The notes under the pieces: model-generated
Told to the model about the DNA's origin: nothing
The model's input: only the letters and a program-made list of their open reading frames with translations
Databases searched by the model: none
Assembly (NCBI RefSeq): GCF_015207605.1
Contig: NZ_JADEWO010000032.1
Span: 1 to 64,000, forward strand
Direction of reading: 5' to 3'
Length of the DNA stretch: 64,000 nucleotides
From: Oculatella sp. LEGE 06141
GTDB taxonomy: Bacteria; Cyanobacteriota; Cyanobacteriia; Elainellales; Elainellaceae
Part shown: in pieces, positions 45,569 to 54,601 of the stretch
Layout of the letters: the number at the start of each line of letters is the position of its first letter
How positions within the stretch are numbered: the stretch's first letter is position 1
Position numbers and translations under genes: made by a program

Positions 45569-46870
45569 TTGGTTACTACGACAAACTTGAAAACCAATAA
45601 ATCGGAAGAGATCTTCGCGGCGGCTCAAAAGCTAATGCCGGGAGGCGTAAATTCACCTGTTCGCGCCTTTAAATCGGTGGGTGGGCAGCCCATTGTGTTC
45701 GATCGGGTGAAAGGTGCGTATGTTTGGGATGTAGACGGCAACCAATATATCGATTATGTCGGCTCATGGGGACCTGCTATTTGCGGTCATGCCCATCCAG
45801 ACGTGCTGAAGGCGCTGCATGATGTTATCGATAAAGGAACTAGCTTTGGTGCCCCGTGCTATCTGGAAAATGTGCTGGCTCAAATGGTAATTGATGCCGT
45901 ACCTAGCATTGAGATGGTGCGATTTGTCAATTCGGGTACCGAAGCCTGTATGGCAGTGCTGCGCTTGATGCGAGCCTTTACCGGACGCGACAAAGTGATT
46001 AAGTTTGAAGGGTGTTACCACGGACACGCCGACATGTTCCTGGTTAAAGCGGGGTCTGGCGTTGCCACATTGGGGTTGCCCGACTCGCCCGGTGTGCCCA
46101 AAACCACGACACAGGACACTCTTACGGCTCCCTACAACGATTTAGAAGCCGTCAAAGCTTTGTTTGTGGAGAATCCAGATCAAATTGCAGGTGTCATTTT
46201 GGAACCTGTAGTCGGCAATGCTGGCTTTATTCCGCCCGATGCAGGATTTTTAGAAGGCTTACGGGAAATTACAAGAGACTATGGGGCGCTCTTAGTCTTT
46301 GATGAGGTGATGACAGGCTTCCGCATTGCTTACGGAGGCGCTCAGCAAAAGTTTGGAGTAACACCCGACTTAACCACATTGGGTAAAATTATTGGCGGTG
46401 GTTTGCCTGTCGGCGCATACGGTGGGCGGCAAGACATTATGTCAATGGTGGCTCCTGCTGGTCCTATGTATCAGGCAGGAACGCTGTCGGGCAACCCCCT
46501 GGCAATGACGGCAGGGATTAAAACGCTGGAACTGTTGCAGCGCCCAGAAGCCTATGAGGAACTCGATCGCGTCACTAAACGGTTGGCGGATGGAATGTTA
46601 GCTGTTGCCAAAGAAACAGGGCACGCAGCTTGCGGTGGGCAAATCAGCGGTATGTTTGGCTTTTTCTTTACCGCAGGTCCGGTGCATAACTATGAAGATG
46701 CAAAACAGTCGGATGCGACAAAGTTTGCCCGGTTCCATCGAGGCATGTTAGAGCGAGGTGTGTATTTAGCTCCCTCCCAGTTTGAAGCTGGCTTTACCTC
46801 ATTGGCGCACACCGATGAAGATATCGATCGCACGCTTGCAGCCGCTAGAGACGTGATGTCCAGTCTTTAA
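45569..46870 (+). CDS. hemL: Glutamate-1-semialdehyde 2,1-aminomutase
   Basis: A PLP enzyme that converts glutamate 1-semialdehyde to 5-aminolevulinate, the entry to haem and chlorophyll synthesis. [40 protein letters not shown] and [11 protein letters not shown] are typical, and the PLP lysine is Lys273 ([15 protein letters not shown]), the same number as in the Synechococcus enzyme. The start is TTG 45569, supported by AAGGGAG seven bases upstream. The gene ends before a strong terminator. Confidence 0.97.
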   Translation: MVTTTNLKTNKSEEIFAAAQKLMPGGVNSPVRAFKSVGGQPIVFDRVKGAYVWDVDGNQYIDYVGSWGPAICGHAHPDVLKALHDVIDKGTSFGAPCYLENVLAQMVIDAVPSIEMVRFVNSGTEACMAVLRLMRAFTGRDKVIKFEGCYHGHADMFLVKAGSGVATLGLPDSPGVPKTTTQDTLTAPYNDLEAVKALFVENPDQIAGVILEPVVGNAGFIPPDAGFLEGLREITRDYGALLVFDEVMTGFRIAYGGAQQKFGVTPDLTTLGKIIGGGLPVGAYGGRQDIMSMVAPAGPMYQAGTLSGNPLAMTAGIKTLELLQRPEAYEELDRVTKRLADGMLAVAKETGHAACGGQISGMFGFFFTAGPVHNYEDAKQSDATKFARFHRGMLERGVYLAPSQFEAGFTSLAHTDEDIDRTLAAARDVMSSL

Positions 46871-46899
46871 GCCACACACTCTCAGCCAGGATTGATTAG

Positions 46900-46934
46900 A
46901 AAAAAGGGGCGCATGATTCATGTGCCCCTTTTTT
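46900..46934. terminator. Bidirectional terminator between hemL and smtA
   Basis: AAAAAAGGGGC and GCCCCTTTTTT flank a 13-base loop, so U-tracts exist in both directions. It lies 29 bp after hemL and 20 bp after the convergent metallothionein gene. Confidence 0.92.
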
Positions 46935-46953
46935 CTATGGAATGAACGGTGCA

Positions 46954-47118
46954 TTAACAGGTGCAGCCAGTGTGCCCACAATCACCATGTCCGTTGGGAT
47001 GCCCTTCTGCACAGGTTTCGCTGCAATAGTACTTTCCATCTTTTTGAACGGCATCTTCGGTGGAAACGATGCACAGGCATGGGTCACAGGCGCATTTCAT
47101 TTGGGTCACAGTAGACAT
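46954..47118 (-). CDS. smtA: Bacterial metallothionein (SmtA family)
   Basis: A 54-residue metal-binding protein that buffers zinc and cadmium. There are nine cysteines in the SmtA pattern (KCACDPCLC, YYCSETC, DCGHTGCTC) plus histidines in GHPNGHGDCGH, enough for a four-metal cluster. I start at ATG 47118 (MSTVTQMKCACD); the frame is open further upstream, but that part covers the operator. The promoter region holds an SmtB-type operator. No smtB/ziaR repressor gene is next to it, so the regulator must be encoded elsewhere. Confidence 0.95.
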   Translation of the reverse strand: MSTVTQMKCACDPCLCIVSTEDAVQKDGKYYCSETCAEGHPNGHGDCGHTGCTC

Positions 47119-47156
47119 AATCAGATCCTCAATTGCGTATGGCTCAATCATACAAC

Positions 47157-47176
47157 ATATGAACAGATATTCATAT
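47157..47176 (-). promoter_or_regulatory. SmtB/ArsR-type operator of smtA
   Basis: The 20-bp segment ATATGAACAGATATTCATAT consists of perfect 7-bp arms around six bases. It closely resembles the 12-2-12 operators bound by SmtB, ZiaR and AztR (TGAACA...TATTCA). It lies 39 bp upstream of the smtA start codon. Confidence 0.85.
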
Positions 47177-47222
47177 ATTTTGAGAGGCAATTCATCGAGC
47201 CGAGGCAGAAGCACGTTGTCAG

Positions 47223-48509
47223 CTATCGTTTGCCACAGAGCAGGTAGGTCATCATTGCCCCTTTGCCCTTTACTTCAATAGAGCCGCGCGGTTCAAGCCA
47301 GTAGTGTTTTTTTAACTTTAAGTAGGCGGTTTCCGTGACCTGAATTCGGCCTGCCAAGCCTTGAGATTCCATGCGGCTGGCTACGTTTACCGTATCGCCC
47401 CAAAGGTCATAAATAAACTTTTTCGTGCCAATGACCCCGGCAACTACAGGGCCACTGTTAATTCCAATCCGAATGTGGAGTGCCTGATTTTGACGTGTGG
47501 TGAAGCGAGTCATGGTGGTTTGCATGTCCAGCGCCATATCGGCGATCGCCTCAATGTGGTCTGCTCGCTCAACGGGCAAACCACCCACCACCATATAAGC
47601 ATCGCCAATGGTTTTGATCTTCTCTAAATTGTGGCGATCGGCCAGTTGATCAAAGGCCGAAAAGATTTGATTCAGTAAATCGACCATCTCATCGGGCGGA
47701 ATACCTGCCGACAGCCGAGTGAAATCAACGATATCGGCAAACAGCACCGTTACATCCGAAAAGCTTTCGGCAATGGTTCGATGTTCCTGCTTCAACTGTT
47801 TTGCAACCGCTGCGGGCAAAATGTTGAGCAACAACTGCTCAGACTTCTGCTGCTCTATTTCTAATTCGCGCCGAGCCTGAAATTCGGACTGTTGCAGGCG
47901 TTCATAGAGAAACACAGACAAATCGCAAATGCCACAAAACCAAAACAGGTAAAGCACCTGGCTGGCATCCCAAAGCGGCTGATCGGCTGGGGTTAATTCT
48001 AATAGGGTATTAATACCGTAATAGTACAGTAGAACGCCGATTTGAGAAGCCAGGTGTAGCGACCACCGCAGCGGTAAAATCGTCGCCTGAGTCAGGAACA
48101 CGAGCGTCCAGGCAAACAATCCTGGAAAAGCAACGCCGCGCGAGGTTGCCCATACCTGCTCCACTAGAGTTACAGACCAGGACGCTCCCAAAAAGATCAG
48201 CTCTGGGCGTTGTTTCCCCATCGGGCTATGGCGCAAGATGAGACAAAGCACCAGCCCGATCTCGGCACTAATGGCCATGGTTATCCAGGTTGGGTCCCAG
48301 CGATCGGGGTTGGTTACCGTTCGCAGCAAATCGAGAATAATAAACGTCAAATAGGCAATGATGGCAATTCGCAACCCTAACCGCAGCCGATGTTGCAAAA
48401 ATCTACGTCGCCACTGTTGATAAGCCGGAAATTCTGGAAATGTTTGAGCTTGCCTCCACTGTGTTTGCAATGCTTGGAGGCGAGCCATCAGCTTCGTGCC
48501 GTTCACCAA
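47223..48509 (-). CDS. Membrane-bound class III adenylate cyclase
   Basis: Residues about 35-205 contain around six hydrophobic segments. A short coiled coil with FQARRELEIEQQKSEQLLLNILP follows, then a class III cyclase domain at about 240-425. VTVLFADIVDFTRLS holds the metal Asp residues. The base-selecting residues are Lys in EKIKTIGDAYM and Asp in YDLWGDTVNVASRM, the adenylate-type pair (guanylate cyclases have Glu and Cys). NVASRMES carries the transition-state Asn and Arg. All catalytic residues are intact, so it should make cAMP. The signal sensed by the membrane part is unknown. Confidence 0.92.
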   Translation of the reverse strand: MVNGTKLMARLQALQTQWRQAQTFPEFPAYQQWRRRFLQHRLRLGLRIAIIAYLTFIILDLLRTVTNPDRWDPTWITMAISAEIGLVLCLILRHSPMGKQRPELIFLGASWSVTLVEQVWATSRGVAFPGLFAWTLVFLTQATILPLRWSLHLASQIGVLLYYYGINTLLELTPADQPLWDASQVLYLFWFCGICDLSVFLYERLQQSEFQARRELEIEQQKSEQLLLNILPAAVAKQLKQEHRTIAESFSDVTVLFADIVDFTRLSAGIPPDEMVDLLNQIFSAFDQLADRHNLEKIKTIGDAYMVVGGLPVERADHIEAIADMALDMQTTMTRFTTRQNQALHIRIGINSGPVVAGVIGTKKFIYDLWGDTVNVASRMESQGLAGRIQVTETAYLKLKKHYWLEPRGSIEVKGKGAMMTYLLCGKR

Positions 48510-48661
48510 GTCAAACCCTCACAACGGTGTAGCAGAGACGGAAATTCTCAGACCCAACGCCATTTCGTCAAGAGGTGTGTTGCCCCTTGTTTGAGTTAGA
48601 GTTGTGCTCTAGTTTTAGCACTGTAAACGTACCTCAAGAGCAGGTGCGATTGCTACAGAGT

Positions 48662-49222
48662 TTAAGCTGACTCGGCTTCAAACTGTTTTAAATTAAATGA
48701 CTGTTGCAGTTCAGCCAGTTCATCTCGATGGCCTGTGACAGTGAGTAGACTCTGGGCTGCTGCTGAATACGTTGATGCAGGGGTGGCAGAAAACGGCTGA
48801 ACCTGGAGTGTTACCCGTTCGGGGCGAGCCGACTTGCGCCAATAGAAAATGCCGGCGATCGGGGCGATCGCGAGCAAAATTGGAAAAAAGGCAGCAAAGG
48901 CCGGAAACAGGAGCGCCAGCACCAACGCGAGGCAAAGAGTGCCGATTGCGGCTAGTGTGGTCAGGAAAACGGCCAGAAACACGCTAGGACGAACCAACCC
49001 TTCAAACGTAACCTGTTGGTGGGCGGCATCAACGGCCACAATTCGATAAGCACGCTGCGTGAAGTACTGCTCTAACTGCTGCAATAGCGGTTCTTCTTCC
49101 TGTTCGGTGACGAGCTGAACCACTTGAATGCGGGCTTTGGTCGAGGCTCGAATGAAGAAAATAAGCCCGATCGCCAGTAGAACAGTCAACAAGGCAGTAG
49201 ACGACAGAACGGACGTTTGCAT
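48662..49222 (-). CDS. CCB-type protein for cytochrome b6 haem attachment (cofactor assembly of complex C subunit B)
   Basis: The protein has one N-terminal helix (ALLTVLLAIGLIFFIRASTK), a soluble segment with YRIVAVDAAHQQVTFEGLVRPSVFLAVFLT, and a helix pair (LALVLALLFPAFAAFF, ILLAIAPIAGIFYW). I recognise this pattern as the cyanobacterial family annotated as cofactor assembly of complex C subunit B. In plants CCB proteins attach haem ci to cytochrome b6. Which CCB member this is cannot be said, and identification is from memory of homologues. Confidence 0.75.
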   Translation of the reverse strand: MQTSVLSSTALLTVLLAIGLIFFIRASTKARIQVVQLVTEQEEEPLLQQLEQYFTQRAYRIVAVDAAHQQVTFEGLVRPSVFLAVFLTTLAAIGTLCLALVLALLFPAFAAFFPILLAIAPIAGIFYWRKSARPERVTLQVQPFSATPASTYSAAAQSLLTVTGHRDELAELQQSFNLKQFEAESA

Positions 49223-49532
49223 ACAAACCGCATGAACAACTTAAAGACAAGAGAGGACTACTGAATCCACAGATTAATCCACAGATTAATCCACAGAATA
49301 CCTCTCCTTTCCTACTGTACAGAAGCTATAGAATTTGCACCAGCTAGTGCCCTACTCTCTAGTGAATGGGGCACCTACTGGTGCAACAACGCGGTAATTC
49401 AATTAAATTTTGAGACTTTAGATTCAAGTCAGGATTAACCTAACTGTTAAAGCTTGCCAGCCGCCAATTGCGAACCAAAACCGCACTAAGGAAGCTCCAA
49501 TTTGGCAACTGCTTGCCTATATTCGTCTTAAA
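49223..49532. other. Intergenic region with 3 x 12-bp tandem repeat
   Basis: About 310 bp. Three copies of AATCCACAGATT (last copy ending AAT) occupy 49264-49299. They look a little like DnaA boxes but lack the exact TTATCCACA, so I treat them as a simple tandem duplication. Nothing else is recognisable. Confidence 0.7.
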
Positions 49533-49895
49533 TTAATGCTGATGAACTAACGTTTTTTTGTCAGCATAACTGTGCCAAAGGTATGAAAGTTCCTCTGCCT
49601 TAGACTTCCAATCCGGGCTAATTTGATACATGCGTCGAGGACGACCTCGACCTTCTACTTTCTTCCAATACCCTGTAATCGCATCTGCATCTTCTAGAAA
49701 CTTCAGCGCACTATATAGCACTGTATCTGAGAGTCTATAACTAGAATACTCTTGTTCTAGAAGATGGATCAGTTCGGTACCGTACGAATCTTGACGTAAA
49801 AGTACAGACAGAACATAGCAAACGGCTAGTTCTTTATTCAGATAAAACGGAGGAGGATTTTGAAAGAACTGATAAATATCTTCAAAAGTTGTCAT
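49533..49895 (-). CDS. PadR-family transcriptional regulator
   Basis: A 120-residue winged-helix protein. LAVCYVLSVLLRQDSYGTELIHLLE and YRLSDTVLYSALKFLEDADAITGYWKKVEGRGRPRRMY match the PadR helix-turn-helix and wing. The short C-terminus forms a helix for dimerisation. The sequence type (PPPFYLNKELAVCYVL) is common in cyanobacteria. The target and ligand are unknown, and no obvious effector gene is adjacent. Confidence 0.88.
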   Translation of the reverse strand: MTTFEDIYQFFQNPPPFYLNKELAVCYVLSVLLRQDSYGTELIHLLEQEYSSYRLSDTVLYSALKFLEDADAITGYWKKVEGRGRPRRMYQISPDWKSKAEELSYLWHSYADKKTLVHQH

Positions 49896-50407
49896 ACAGC
49901 AAGTCCAAACCGAAAACAGTACAGTAGAAGCGGCTAGCTTCTAGCCTTAACCATGTAGGAGGTAGATTGTAACCTCATTGGCGCGACAGCTTATCTGTTG
50001 ATAGTTCAGGTATTGCTGCCGAGTTTTAGAATGCTCGCGTTGTTACAGCGCCAAGTTTTGATCTTAGATAGATCAAAATTTGTCTGCATCCTTTTGACTC
50101 GTGGTGAAATTGAACTGATTTAAGCTTGAATCCAACACCCACGCTTTAGCAATTGGCCTGAAGTGAGACATCAAATCTCATAATCGAAGCAGATAAAGTC
50201 GCTGTGCTTTTGGGGGCTACTATGGCGACAGACAATAACTAATTCTAATCACTGAATTCTATAATCGTCCGTCCTACTTCAGAAGGAGATTTATACCCTA
50301 AAGAAGATTTTTGTTGAAGACTTCGTATTGTTCTTTCAACTAACTTTGTTTCTTCTTTAATTTCACTATCAGCAGAGTTACTTTATATATTTCTTTAGTC
50401 GTATCTT
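49896..50407. other. AT-rich intergenic region
   Basis: About 510 bp, visibly richer in A and T than its surroundings, especially from 50230 to 50407. It holds the possible gene remnant described separately. No terminator or RNA is clear. Confidence 0.5.
50245..50382 (-). pseudogene. Possible remnant of a gene (transposase-like C-terminus)
   Basis: One minus-strand frame is open for 45 codons from an upstream stop, without an ATG, GTG or TTG. It reads EIKEETKLVERTIRSLQ and then QQKSSLGYKSPSEV. The second part resembles the C-terminal SSLGYxSPxE of IS3-type transposases. The upstream part does not fit that family, so this may be chance in AT-rich DNA. It would be a very short leftover. Confidence 0.25.
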
Positions 50408-51067
50408 TTATACTATCCCTGCCCGCAGCGCAATTACAGCGGCCTGAACGCGATCGTCAACCGCCAGTTTATTCATAATGCCTCGAACGTGAGTTTTGAC
50501 GGTATTCGGACTCAGGTATAAAGCTGCTGCAATTTCGGGGTTACTCTGTCCTTCTACCATCAACTTCAATACTTCCAATTCTCGCTGAGATAGTTGACCG
50601 ATCATCGCTGTTTCGGTGGGGGCGCTGGGTTTCAGGTGATCCATCACGCGCCGAGCCACCTGGGGATCAAGGTAACTGGCTCCCTCTTGCGCGGCTGCGA
50701 TCGCCGTAATCAACCGATCGACGCTCGTTCCTTTGACACAATACGCATCTGCACCGCTAGATAGAGCGGCAATCACTTCATTCTCAGTAGTATGAGATGT
50801 CAACATCACCACACGCACACTGGGCAGTGCTGCTTTAATTTGTTGAGTGGCAGCAATACCATCCAGACGAGGTAACCCAATATCCATCACGATGATGTCA
50901 GGCTTGAGTCTCAGCGCTTCTTCAACGGCAATATAGCCATCATCGGCACGACCCACAACGGTTAGCCCGGGGTAGCCAGCCAGCGCTTGTTCCAGGCCAA
51001 GCTGCATCATGGGGTCGTCTTCAACAATGAGAACTTTAGCGGGGGGCAAGTCGGAGGGAGGGGTCAT
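50408..51067 (-). CDS. NarL/FixJ-type response regulator
   Basis: Residues about 9-125 form a receiver domain: IVEDDPMMQ for the acidic pocket, IIVMDIGLPRLDG with the phosphorylated Asp, and YCVKGTSVDRL with the conserved Lys. A LuxR-type helix-turn-helix follows at about 152-215 (LSQRELEVLKLMVEGQSNPEIAAALYLSPNTVKTHVRGI). All key residues are there. No histidine kinase is adjacent, so it is an orphan. Its regulon is unknown. Confidence 0.94.
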   Translation of the reverse strand: MTPPSDLPPAKVLIVEDDPMMQLGLEQALAGYPGLTVVGRADDGYIAVEEALRLKPDIIVMDIGLPRLDGIAATQQIKAALPSVRVVMLTSHTTENEVIAALSSGADAYCVKGTSVDRLITAIAAAQEGASYLDPQVARRVMDHLKPSAPTETAMIGQLSQRELEVLKLMVEGQSNPEIAAALYLSPNTVKTHVRGIMNKLAVDDRVQAAVIALRAGIV

Positions 51068-51201
51068 TGAAACAATCCTTCAGGGACATGGCTGCACTAT
51101 AGCTGCACTTTAAATGATGCGACGAAACTACCAAACTATTCTAGTTTTTTAACAAGAGACGGTGTCGATTGCCAAAGGGGAACGGCAGCAACGGCAGAGA
51201 T

Positions 51202-51945
51202 TCAGGTTAATTGGGATGCAATCCAGTGAACCAATGGAGCCAAAAGCAGGGCAGGCAGGAAGGAGGCCACCCGAATACGCGCCACTTCTAGCAGATTGAA
51301 TCCTAATCCTACGATCATCAACCCACCCACTCCAGTCACTAGCAGCACCTGTGGCGACGTGGTGGGGTCTGGAATGCTCTGCGCTAACACACCTGCCCCT
51401 AAGGACAAGCCACCTTGATATAGCAGGATAGGTAAGGTCGAGAAACCCACTCCGATGCCAAAACTGCTGGTGAGGGCGATCGCTGCGAGTCCATCCATTG
51501 CCGATTTGATGGTAAGCAGCGCATTATCTCCGGTCAACCCGTTGTTGATGCTGCCAATGAGTGCCAGTGGGCCAACACAGAACAGCAAACTGGCGGCAAC
51601 AAATCCTTCCGTAAAGCTGCCCTTACCTTTGAAGTGACGCTTTAACCAATCACCTACGGACTCCAGCAACGCTTCCAGTTTCCACCATTCTCCCAACAAG
51701 CCACCCAGCACCAGAGCCAACAGTCCGACGATTACACCGTCAACCTGTCCGGCTGTAACGTCGTTCAGGCTGGCAGCCATACCTAAGCCAATAAAAATAG
51801 TCAGCAGCCCCACGGCTTGAGTAATCACCTGCTGCATGGCCATCGGCAATCGTCCTCGTAGAAATAAGCCGAGCGCTGTTCCTAGCAAAACAGTGATGGC
51901 GTTAATCCAGGTGCCGCTCGTTCTTGCAAAAAAATCCATTGCCAT
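51202..51945 (-). CDS. DUF554 family membrane protein
   Basis: A 247-residue hydrophobic protein with about seven membrane segments. GTWINAITVLLGTALGLFLRGRLP opens it, and GLLTIFIGLGMAASL and LSFCVGPLALIGSINNGL-type segments (here LLFCVGPLALIGSINNGL) are typical of DUF554/YdfK. The function is unknown. The start could be ATG 51945 or ATG 51939, two codons later. Confidence 0.92.
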   Translation of the reverse strand: MAMDFFARTSGTWINAITVLLGTALGLFLRGRLPMAMQQVITQAVGLLTIFIGLGMAASLNDVTAGQVDGVIVGLLALVLGGLLGEWWKLEALLESVGDWLKRHFKGKGSFTEGFVAASLLFCVGPLALIGSINNGLTGDNALLTIKSAMDGLAAIALTSSFGIGVGFSTLPILLYQGGLSLGAGVLAQSIPDPTTSPQVLLVTGVGGLMIVGLGFNLLEVARIRVASFLPALLLAPLVHWIASQLT

Positions 51946-52174
51946 GTGTTCAGCCCATGTTGTGCCGCGCCGAGTCAGGGTTACAGTAAATCTGAAATTC
52001 CCCTCACTTATTCAACCATCCCACTCTAGATCTTGCATGTAGGCCGCAGCATTTTGATGGGGCAACAGGCGACGTTCTTGGTTGAACTGGTCTGGTTATC
52101 AGTTATTTTCAATGGGCTATTAGCCAGGAGACGCACCGAACTATGTGTCTGCCCAAACATTGTCTGAGGATGAT

Positions 52175-52200
52175 GTTTGCTAGACGTTTGCTAGACGTTT
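52175..52200. repeat. Tandem duplication 2 x 11 bp plus partial third
   Basis: GTTTGCTAGAC occurs twice exactly (52175-52196) and is followed by GTTT. It lies about 30 bp past the stop of the OmpR-type regulator. Confidence 0.75.
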
Positions 52201-52232
52201 CGCAGGGTGGGCATTGTCTCCCCCGCTTCTTC

Positions 52233-52910
52233 TTACTCTACCTGTTTCAACCGATATCCCAATCCATGCACCGTTTCCACCAGATCTTCTGGGGCACCTG
52301 CCAACCGCAGTTTGTGACGCAAACCCTTGATATGCGCTTTTACAGTATCTTCTTCGGGCGGGTCGGCCAACGACCAAACATGCTCGATCATCATGGCACG
52401 ACTGAGGACACGCCGACCATTGCACAGTAATAGTTCTAACAACGAAAACTCTTTGGGCGTTAATCGCAGTAAGCGATCGTCGTACGTCACCTCAAAGGTA
52501 CTGGGGTTGAGCCGTAGTTTGCCCCATTGCAGTAATGGAGAAGCGATCGCATTTCCCCGGCGCAGCAATGCTCGAACCCGCGCCATTAACTCTGGCAAGT
52601 CAAAAGGTTTGACCACGTAATCATCGGCACCTGCATCTAAGCCCATGATTTTGTCGGCACTGGTATCGCGAGCTGTCAACATCATCAACGGTAGCTGATA
52701 GCCCTGCGTTCTCAGCCGTTGGCATAGGCTCATGCCATCTAGCTTGGGCAAGGTAACATCCAGCAACACCAGGTCGTAGGGAAGTGTTGTTGCCTGTTGC
52801 CAACCTCGCTCTCCATCTTTGGCAATATCTACGACATAGCGTTGGTCGATGAGCGCTTCAGCCAAGGCTTCGCCCAATTGAGCATCATCTTCAACCAGCA
52901 GTATCCGCAT
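52233..52910 (-). CDS. OmpR-type response regulator
   Basis: The receiver domain starts MRILLVEDDAQLGEAL, with the phosphorylated Asp in LVLLDVTLPKLDG, Thr in MLTARD and Lys in YVVKPFDLPEL. The winged helix follows at about residues 125-225 (LRLTPKEFSLLELLLCNGRRVLSR, VKAHIKGLRHKL). It resembles RppA-like regulators of cyanobacteria, but I cannot name it. I start at ATG 52910; an upstream in-frame start at 52946 would add 12 residues before the first strand. No kinase gene is adjacent. Confidence 0.93.
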   Translation of the reverse strand: MRILLVEDDAQLGEALAEALIDQRYVVDIAKDGERGWQQATTLPYDLVLLDVTLPKLDGMSLCQRLRTQGYQLPLMMLTARDTSADKIMGLDAGADDYVVKPFDLPELMARVRALLRRGNAIASPLLQWGKLRLNPSTFEVTYDDRLLRLTPKEFSLLELLLCNGRRVLSRAMMIEHVWSLADPPEEDTVKAHIKGLRHKLRLAGAPEDLVETVHGLGYRLKQVE

Positions 52911-53144
52911 AAGTATATCTGAAGCCAAAACGGTATCAGCCAGCACCCGCTTGAGTGCGAGTAAGCTTCAGTAAAGCGAGATTGGGCAGAGTTTTCTGTG
53001 TTGTACCGCACGATTCTCGGCGCGGGTTTTTGCTGCAACGCGCAGGCTCTCGATTTTCAGGCTTTCAATCCCCTAGTTTTGATGGCGCAACCAGCACAGG
53101 CGTACTGCTGGTACAACTGAAGCGCTCCAGTTTGAACCGTCTGG

Positions 53145-53477
53145 CTATGGGTGTCCAGGGTCGAAATAGAGTGCCGACTGGTACAACACCTGTTCCTGAT
53201 GCGTGTGCAGGGTGCAATCGGAACGAGGATAGGCCACACAGGTGACTACATAACCCGCTTCTAGTTCAGCCGGACGAAGAAACCGTTGCTCGCTTTGATC
53301 CAGGGTGCCAGTGACGAGCCTGGCAACACAAACTGAGCATTCACCCTGTTTGCAGCCTGATGGCAGCCGAATGCCTTCATCTTCGGCAATATCCAGAATA
53401 AATTGATCGTCTGGAACAGCAATGGTGCGATCGAGACGACTCTCTGGGTTTACGAGTCGAACCTGATAAACTGCCAT
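53145..53477 (-). CDS. 2Fe-2S ferredoxin
   Basis: A plant-type ferredoxin fold with ligands in PSGCKQGECSVCVARL (Cys-x4-Cys-x2-Cys) and VVTCVAYP for the fourth. The start is ATG 53477 (MAVYQVRLVNPE). The protein has about 110 residues, with an extended C-terminal segment after the cluster (VLYQSALYFDPGHP), so it is not the main photosynthetic PetF. Cyanobacteria carry several such low-abundance ferredoxins. It is probably a dedicated electron donor, partner unknown. Confidence 0.92.
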   Translation of the reverse strand: MAVYQVRLVNPESRLDRTIAVPDDQFILDIAEDEGIRLPSGCKQGECSVCVARLVTGTLDQSEQRFLRPAELEAGYVVTCVAYPRSDCTLHTHQEQVLYQSALYFDPGHP

Positions 53478-53723
53478 ATCTAATTTCAAATCGTCAATGC
53501 CACCAATCACAACTAGCCTATCCGAAAATAACCCGACTGCTGGTGTAGTGCTAAGGTGACGGATTGTAAAGCTATTTCATTTGAGAAATAAATGAAAAGA
53601 TGGAACCCAGGCAGGGTAATTCAGTCTGATCAACCGTGTAGTGTAAAGATTGATTGCTAAATTTTGCTGATTTTTGTGGGCAGAATGACAACAACCTTAG
53701 ATTGAACTTTCTGGCAGTGAGCC

Positions 53724-54140
53724 ATGCTTAAAACAGTTAGAAAAACATTCATCAATCTCAGCACCAGTTGGCGCTTGTTTGGGGAAAGCACAAACACAGA
53801 CACTTCAAGCCAACCAGTCTGTAGAATCGACCAGCTAGAAGAAAAAATCAAGGAGGCTCATGATGCGCTGATCGGTAGCCTGTTAAATCGCAACTTTCGG
53901 TTTTATTTGAAGCATGACCCGGCTGTTCACACCAGCTTCATTGTGGGCAGATATGTAGGTGCTGATAGTAAGACGGAGGTTCCGGAGATTTCGATGACTG
54001 CTTATGCCAGCGCTAATGGTTACAACGGGATGTTGCTGAAGACAGTCAAACCTGGAAAGGTTGATTTTATTCAGTACAGCGTTCCAACTGCTTCGGAGAT
54101 TGCAACGACGATCGCCAACTATCTCAACTTACTGGAGTAA
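53724..54140 (+). CDS. Hypothetical protein, unrecognised
   Basis: A 138-residue soluble protein with no signal or membrane segment and no known motif. A predicted helix at about 34-55 (RIDQLEEKIKEAHDALIGSL) is followed by strands (FRFYLKHDP, TSFIVGRYVG) and a C-terminal helix (ATTIANYLNLLE). Both neighbours are unrelated. Its composition resembles that of its neighbours. I cannot suggest a function. Confidence 0.55.
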   Translation: MLKTVRKTFINLSTSWRLFGESTNTDTSSQPVCRIDQLEEKIKEAHDALIGSLLNRNFRFYLKHDPAVHTSFIVGRYVGADSKTEVPEISMTAYASANGYNGMLLKTVKPGKVDFIQYSVPTASEIATTIANYLNLLE

Positions 54141-54601
54141 CGCTATTTCGTCAGGACACTTTTGAAACAGAGTGGTTAGGGGTGTGGGTTTTGTTGCGAT
54201 CGCCCCTAGCTGTCCTAAGCTCGACTTTATCCGCATTCTAGAACCCATTGTCACTTCTAGTTCTGGCACTTCAGAATGACCGCAATTTCAAATGAATAAA
54301 GCCGAGCTAAGGGCGTGGCATACTCTGCGGCAAGCCAGCGACGGGCACGTCTGGATTGATTTCAAGGACTATCTGCTAAATGCTGCGCCCTGATAAAGAT
54401 GACCGTTAATCCGTTTCAAATAGCCTCCAACCAAGGTTTAGAGGGCAACGGGACGAGTAATTACCCAATTCAACCAGGCGTATCCTGTACATTCGGTTAC
54501 AACCCTGATCTCTGAAAAGTTGTTCACTAATTCATCTGCTGGTTGATTGATTTCAACTCAGCCGTAGTGTGAGACCACTTTAGGAGCTAAATCACAGAGA
54601 T
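54141..54601. other. Intergenic region with degenerate palindromic repeat
   Basis: About 460 bp. Between 54311 and 54390 lies an imperfect inverted repeat, GGGCGTGGCAT ... ATGCTGCGCCC, with a TTTCAAGGACTAT block. It is related to the interior of the element at 4155-4300 but lacks that element's ends. Nothing else stands out. Confidence 0.6.

Noticed and set aside
49264-49299. TTAATCCACAG repeats as DnaA boxes or origin
   Set aside because: None matches TTATCCACA exactly, and dnaA, dnaN or other origin-linked genes are absent. They fit the general pattern of short tandem duplications.
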